Positions 58,462 to 64,000 of a stretch of DNA of 64,000 nucleotides are shown here, piece by piece (position 1 is the stretch's first letter; every line of letters begins with the position of its first letter). The DNA is from Branchiostoma lanceolatum (lineage: Eukaryota; Chordata; Leptocardii; Amphioxiformes; Branchiostomatidae): positions 11,184,207-11,248,206 of the forward strand of contig NC_089736.1 of NCBI RefSeq assembly GCF_035083965.1, written 5' to 3'. The position numbers and the translations under genes were made by a program. Below the pieces are notes generated by a model. The model was given only the letters and a program-made list of their open reading frames with translations. It was not told where the DNA came from and ran no database searches.

Positions 58462-61400
58462 ATGATGTTCCAAACGACAGGCGAGACGAAAAGCATCTCT
58501 CTCCAAGTGGCGCTAGCCGTGGCGGTGGTCCTAGCCACGTCGGTGACGGTGGACGGAGGGCTGATTATCGGGAGGATTCGTCGGCACATCGCAGGCGCAC
58601 ACGAACATCGTTCAGACAGAATTCTGTACTGTTCCTACGACTCCGCCTTAGAGACTCAAACTCAACTGGCCATGCAAAGACTGGAAGGATACGCGGTAAG
58701 CGCTTTGAACGAGATTAATCCACCTACAATTTCTACTTCATTTTCAAATTGTGAAAACGCTTATTTAACCTTAAGGTTTCGTTGCAGAATGATTTATTTG
58801 TTTGTATATTTTTCAGCAACTGAGATTTCCAGTAGACGTTGTGGACTGGGATCTGCCTGACGTCGAAGTCGTTGCAATCAGAGAGGAGTTGGGAGACCCG
58901 ACCCTAACGGTAAGGAAAGGCTTTGCCGTCCCTTGCAAACCACGTTTAGAGTTCCCTTGATGAAGGTTAGACATCCAGGTAGTAAGATACAACTGGATAC
59001 GATTTTGAAACAGTCAGACGTTTCAGACAGCATCCGCTGTCTTTCGTCAGTGACTAATGATAGGACTGGAAAACCAGTTTTTATACCAAAAGTTTAGGGT
59101 GTAAACAACCTTTTCGAGAGTGGATTTTTATTTGAAAGACACAAAATTTGAGCGCATTTTTCGTTTCTGCACGTTATCTTCTGGCAATATTAAGAGGATT
59201 TTTGACAGTTCGAAATATGTAGTAGTTTGAATTCATTTCTCATTGGGAAAACGATTGTAATTCAAAAGCTTTAGTTCAAAATGATTGTGAAGTAAGCGGT
59301 GAAATAACGTGTTGATGACGGTTAGACATCCAGGTAATAAGATACGCAAGATGACAGTTACTAAAAAAACTTTCAAAAAGTCAGACGTTTGAGCTACTGA
59401 GGATCTGCTGTCTTTCGGCAGGGACTAAAGGGAAGAAACTGGAGAACCAGGTTTTATACCAAAACTCTGAATTGATATGTTAAAGGAAACCCACGCAATA
59501 TTAGGGCCTTAAAATTGGATTTTAAAAGTCAATTTATTTAGTCATTTCTATACATGATTAGTTCAAACAACAATATCACAATGTATAGTGACGTCCATGA
59601 TGCAAAAATATGACTTCGTTGTGATGTGAAAACTCACTGAAAATCGTCGCCGGGGTTTTTGTAGGCTCGCAAAAGTAAGGAAATCATCGTATGGCATGTA
59701 TATGCACGGTTTTAGAATGCTCAAAGTATGAAGTTATTACACAAATGTGCTAGACAGTATCACTACAAAAAAATTCAGATTTTAAAAAAAATTTCCATTG
59801 GTTGGTCTCTAATATTGCTTGGTTTTCCTTTAATAACGCGTTTTCCGTCTGTTTTTCCTCGGCAGCCTTTAGAACGTCTCAACCTGCTGTACACCATCTC
59901 GGTCGGCGTGATGACGGAACAACTGAACGAGGACCCCGCCCTTCTCCCCACCGAAGTAGCGCGCAACAGAACGCGGATGTTGGCAGCGATGGACGAGCTT
60001 CTCACCACCGTGAACAACACGGTACGTGCTAACATCTACTAGCACAATTCCACCAGGGTACAAAATTCCGCCACCCTGAAAATTAAGATACGTCCCAACA
60101 GATCTCCCTCCCAGCGTCCCCAGTATAATGCACTCCTGTATATCTAAACTGTGTATACCTGGGCGGTGCTACACTAGAGATCTCTCAAACCCACTGTTTT
60201 TCAAAGTAGCAGATCTATTTACTCGGTGGATTAGTATTGATTGAGGCTAATCCTTCTTTTACAAAAGTTCATGGCACAATTATAAAACCGTCAAATTCAA
60301 TTCTCCAACCAAATTCTTAAACGATATTCACATGATAACATATCAATATTGCTTGAGTTTTAGCACAGTCCAAACACTGCACGAAATCCATTCTTTAAGT
60401 ATGCCTTAAAGCACGCGTAAATATTTTTCTAAAATGAAAGTAATGGTTAACGTATGCTTCACGAATACTTTCCTTGTGCTTAGACATTAGATTTCGTGTA
60501 GTTAAACTGATCGAGGGCGTGTTTTTTTTGTTAATCTGGCTTTAAGATAGAACCAAATGCAAAGCAGTGACTGCGTTTTTTCGGCAGAAGGGGTCAAGTT
60601 ATAAAAATCATGAACATCGCACTGAAGTTTTCTTGTAATTTTGTTACAGATCCGCCTGTACAGAAACCGCGCGGAGGAAAACTGCCACTGTTTAGACGTG
60701 ACCCTGGGAATCCTAGACCGCCTCAAACAAGTCAGGTTAGAGGTAAGGACTGAATCTCTCTTCTCTCTCTCTTAAGATATAAGATAATTACGTTTTTTCT
60801 AATGTAAGCTTTCTAAACGATACACCAAAACAACTCACAGCTTAGAACGGAAAGCTTAGTGTACTGGGTACCATATGGCGCTAAGTGTTGCAAAGAATTT
60901 TTAAAAAGCGCTTCGCACGTAAGTAACAGAGCATTTGTAACAAGAGTGTTTTTTTCGAAATCAGACATTCGTAAGAAATAATATGTATAGTTAGGAAATT
61001 CAAGGGTCTGAGATAGTCTAAAACCCCAAATCTGCTTGACTACTAGTAGTAGGGTCTAGTAGTACTGTACCATTTTTCTGACGCTTATGCTCACTTCATG
61101 ATATGTGCGATTTATTACCGCACTCTTCAGAATGGTCGCATAAAATTCGTGACCTATAAAGAATCTTCTGCATGAATTAAACATAGATAATGAGAGAACG
61201 CGTGGCGACTAGAATTTTGATTTTTTTTAAAATACGCCTTTCCCTTTTCTGAACTGAAAAGACTGCTGAAAAGATGGATAGAAACATGCGGAGAAACAGA
61301 AGGAACTCTGTGTATAGTTTCATCCAATATCTGGCACCTTAATAAAGCAACGTATCTAAACCGTTTTTGGAAAGGTGAAAGAGTGAAGAATTTATTGTTC

Positions 61401-61751
61401 GGTTTACTATCTTCTGTGTGTTTAGTCATTTGTTCAACCTTCCTGACCACTTAGATTTCATAATGAAGGGATTTTTTTTGTTCTTTTGCAAAACATTTTT
61501 TCGCACGCTCGCATCATTTTTGGGTTCTCAGAGGATGTCGTCCATATAATCGAATCAACATGGCCAAAGTAAATGATAAAGTCAGAGAAACAAACTTATG
61601 TATTTTACAACTTTTGTTTCCTTAGACATCTCCGGCAAGTTTGACAGCAGACGAGAAGGTTCTAAAGTACATCCGGGTCATGCACCAGGTCATCCGCCTC
61701 GTCAACGTGGAGCGGCGACGTCACATGGACCCACATTGTAGACATCTATAG
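58462..61751 (+). CDS. Secreted five-exon helical protein, 233 aa; candidate cytokine
   Basis: Exons 58462-58695, 58817-58909, 59866-60021, 60650-60742 and 61626-61751; every intron is GT-AG and phase 0. The start MMFQTTGETK is followed by a hydrophobic stretch (residues 14-30, LQVALAVAVV..), a likely signal peptide. RIRR (38-41) is a possible furin site. The mature chain has cysteines 57, 173, 175 and 230, sequons NRT (143) and NNT (159), and looks almost wholly helical, with amphipathic stretches at about 60-77, 110-130, 138-160, 176-191 and 200-221. Five exons in phase 0, with sizes 234/93/156/93/126 nt, resemble the IL-10/interferon class of cytokine genes; the NCHC pair before a helix in exon 4 recalls IL-10. 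I know no direct homologue. The gene is convincing; the cytokine call is inference. An erythropoietin-like or unrelated secreted helical protein is possible. Confidence 0.85.
58957..59430 (+). repeat. Two copies of a dispersed repeat in intron 2 of the secreted-protein gene
   Basis: 58959-59054 and 59313-59428 both run GATGA.GGTTAGACATCCAG, GTA.TAAGATAC, ..CAGTCAGACGTTT.., CTGTCTTTCG.CAG.GAC. They are in the same orientation as the copy at 19321. The AT-rich rest of the intron shows nothing else. Confidence 0.7.
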
Positions 61752-62045
61752 AGACCATCCATGGTGCCCCAAAATACCCTATACTGAAAACCCCTTCAAA
61801 TAGCCTTAACGCCTTGCAATAGGACGCTCCATTTACTGATGTAACCACCCCCCCCTTCCCATCAGACGATAGGCGACGTCACATGTCACATGGACCCGCA
61901 TTGTAGACATGTATAGAGATCATTTATGTCACCCGAACCCTCCTACACTGGACTTTAGGTAGATACTGTAAACCTCTTCAAATAGCCTTAACGTCGTGCA
62001 ATAGAACGCTCCATTGACTGATGTACATTAACTTCCCATCAGAGA
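61713..62045. repeat. 165-bp tandem duplication across the stop codon
   Basis: GCGACGTCACATGGACCCAC (from 61714), TTGTAGACATCTATAGAGA and CAAATAGCCTTAACG..TGCAATAG recur about 165 bases on (61873-62045). The second copy lies in the 3' UTR and repeats the last coding triplets, with an extra GTCACAT and base changes. Confidence 0.8.
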
Positions 62046-63300
62046 ATAACGTTAAGTAAAGTTAAGTTGACGTAAATATTTTGTGACGGTATGAAAAGTC
62101 CCTCAACAACTTCTTGGCAGTAGAATGGTATGTGCTGGAAGGTGACATGATCAAATCTAAACTTTCTCTCTAACACAAGCGATTCACACTCACCGACTTT
62201 CCAGCGATTCGGCCTTCCCCAGGAAAACGGACCCCTTCAGTTTAACAGGTGGTCTTGTGTAAACGTGACGTCACTAGCAGGCCAAAGGTGCCCGGATGTT
62301 TGCGTCACCCTTCTTTAGAAACAGTTGAGCCAACAAACTTTGTGACGTCATACTTCACATGTCCTAAATGAGAGAGCCACTTTTCCTTAAAAAAACACCA
62401 CTGTGCATGCATATTCCGATGACTTGAGTGTTCATACAGAAAATGGGGGTAATTGTGACAAATGTCTTGCTTGTATAAGTGGTATATATATGTATAATGA
62501 TGTCATACGCTTATAAATGTAACTTCCAGAGTCTGTATTTTGCTCGTGGGTGTAACGTTTGAAACTTTTATCTCCAACTTTCCTCCTATGGAGTGAATGT
62601 GTCACCTGCCATACGTAGAGCTAGAGACTCAGTATCAGTTACAAATGTACATGTATTGGGAAATCCATCATCTCCTGGGGGCCCTAATTTACATGTCCTT
62701 GTTAAAACGTATCTCTTTTCCTGTTGTTTTCCGGTATAGGTGTAACACTTATCTATACCTAGAGCTGAGTATGTAAGTATATATTGCTCTAAAACAGTGG
62801 ATTAATTTCTTGTGTATTATTTCCGGATGTACAGCTGAAAAAGGAAGATAGCACTCTCGGAGTTGAAATACTGTATTATATAGACTAATATGAGAAGAAT
62901 ATGCAGCAATGATATGCTGCTGTGAAATCCATCCCTATGCTATTATCAGTGCCTTGTGGCCAATGCTTTTAACATAATACAATCTTGTTTGCTGATATAG
63001 TTTTACTGTAGTAATTGAAAGTATTCATGCATGAAGAAAGGAATATCAAAAATCAATTCTGATATATCAAAGACTTATAAAATAGCGTAATTGCTGCAAA
63101 ATTGTGTTGTTGCTTTGCGTCTTTTTAAACATTCCAATCATGTTTTCCAAAAGAAAATTGAAAGAGTATGGTTGTCTAGATCTACCATAATCCAACTAAT
63201 GTGTGAAAGTGTTACCATAGAATAAATGCTTGTATGAAGAATTGCTTGCGATCAGTGGAAAGAAATGAATTTGAAACATAAATAAAGTTGCAGGAAATTG
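61752..63300 (+). other. 3' UTR of the secreted-protein gene
   Basis: AT-rich non-coding sequence after the TAG at 61749-61751. Two AATAAA hexamers, at 63221-63226 and 63281-63286, give likely ends near 63240 and 63300. TATTTA/ATTTA motifs are scattered in it but not clustered, so AU-rich-element instability is not established. Confidence 0.5.
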
Positions 63301-64000
63301 AGAAGTCACATTGAGTCTTATTTGTTTGCACGAGTGAATCTCTAGTTCATCTGAAACCCTGTCCATATAATTCTTCAAAAAAAGGAAAGCACAGATATTT
63401 GGGCAGTGACTTTTTAATAAATTACCTCATCACAAATACATGCAGAGAGATATCTGACTCCTTTTCTTTAAAAAGAACACATCAGCATTGGACAACATAG
63501 TGACACAGTAGAGGAAACCCTCAGATAACTACAGCAAATTCTGGGCAACTTGGAAATTCCTTCGTCATTTGCAACACTTTTGCGATTAAAGAGAATAGGA
63601 CTTCTTCCACTGCGAGTGCCTTATTGTGTTTAGCTTCAACGACAAACAATTGCATAGTATGGCAAACTTATGATAAACAAAATATATATTTCTCCATGTG
63701 GAAATATGTAAATATGCCAGTTTGCCTACAGTTGCAATGTCCTATCTAGACTAGCAAGAATGACTGAATGAACTTGCACTTAAAAACATCTCTTTCCCAG
63801 ATAGTACATAAGAGGAACAAATACAAAATTTGAGTGAAATTTACAAGTTAAATGCTTTCATATTGACATTCAAAACTTACATTTACATATCCACAATACC
63901 TACACGCTACGTATCAATTATATACCTAATATGCCACATCACTGATCTTCAAGAGATATCCTGACATCGCTGTATGTACAAAAAGCTAACATACGGCATT
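63301..64000. other. Terminal AT-rich DNA, nothing recognised
   Basis: No exon, repeat with another copy in the window, or RNA gene could be supported. Confidence 0.5.

Overview
The window looks like genomic DNA from an invertebrate deuterostome, most likely an amphioxus (Branchiostoma). That is an inference. It rests on intron-rich genes with vertebrate-like exon structure, TOP2 and UBE2G2 orthologues very close to the vertebrate proteins, many short foldback/MITE elements and tRNA-derived SINEs, and AT-rich intergenic DNA. No bacterial or organellar features are present.

Layout. (1) 1-2480: imperfect tandem repeats, a 43-bp minisatellite and the 3' end of a minus-strand gene. (2) 2481-5123, minus: complete five-exon orthologue of the ERAD ubiquitin-conjugating enzyme UBE2G2 (165 aa, catalytic Cys89). 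(3) 5124-6210: CpG-type divergent promoter with several AAnATGGCGGC (YY1-like) motifs and a possible short two-exon gene or alternative first exon at 5583-5842. (4) 6211-28288, plus: complete 35-exon DNA topoisomerase II (1663 aa, catalytic Tyr823), its introns full of SINEs, MITEs, a decayed exon copy and a duplicated splice acceptor; poly(A) signal near 29219. (5) 29.6-37.2 kb: a second minisatellite, a compound foldback element, an orphan candidate first exon, and a 3.6-kb element with CACAGTG-type ends that carries a reverse-transcriptase fragment and a tRNA-like sequence. (6) 37.8-51.3 kb: a 13.5-kb imperfect palindrome with its own nested insertions, whose arms keep matching splice signals. 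(7) 51.5-58.4 kb: nested MITEs, another orphan first exon (minus), an element bounded by inverted 16-bp minisatellites, and an intact-looking tRNA-SINE. (8) 58462-61751, plus: a five-exon gene for a 233-aa secreted all-helical protein. All introns are phase 0, and an IRF/ISRE-like element and TATA-like box lie just upstream. I read it as a candidate helical cytokine with the gene layout of the IL-10/interferon class; this is the most interesting item.

The housekeeping genes (UBE2G2, TOP2) share a divergent promoter region but act in unrelated pathways (ERAD ubiquitination; DNA decatenation). The rest is mostly transposon-derived DNA, and I found no transposase ORF. All exon boundaries were read by eye from frame continuity, GT-AG sites and family knowledge. 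No alignment or database search was run.
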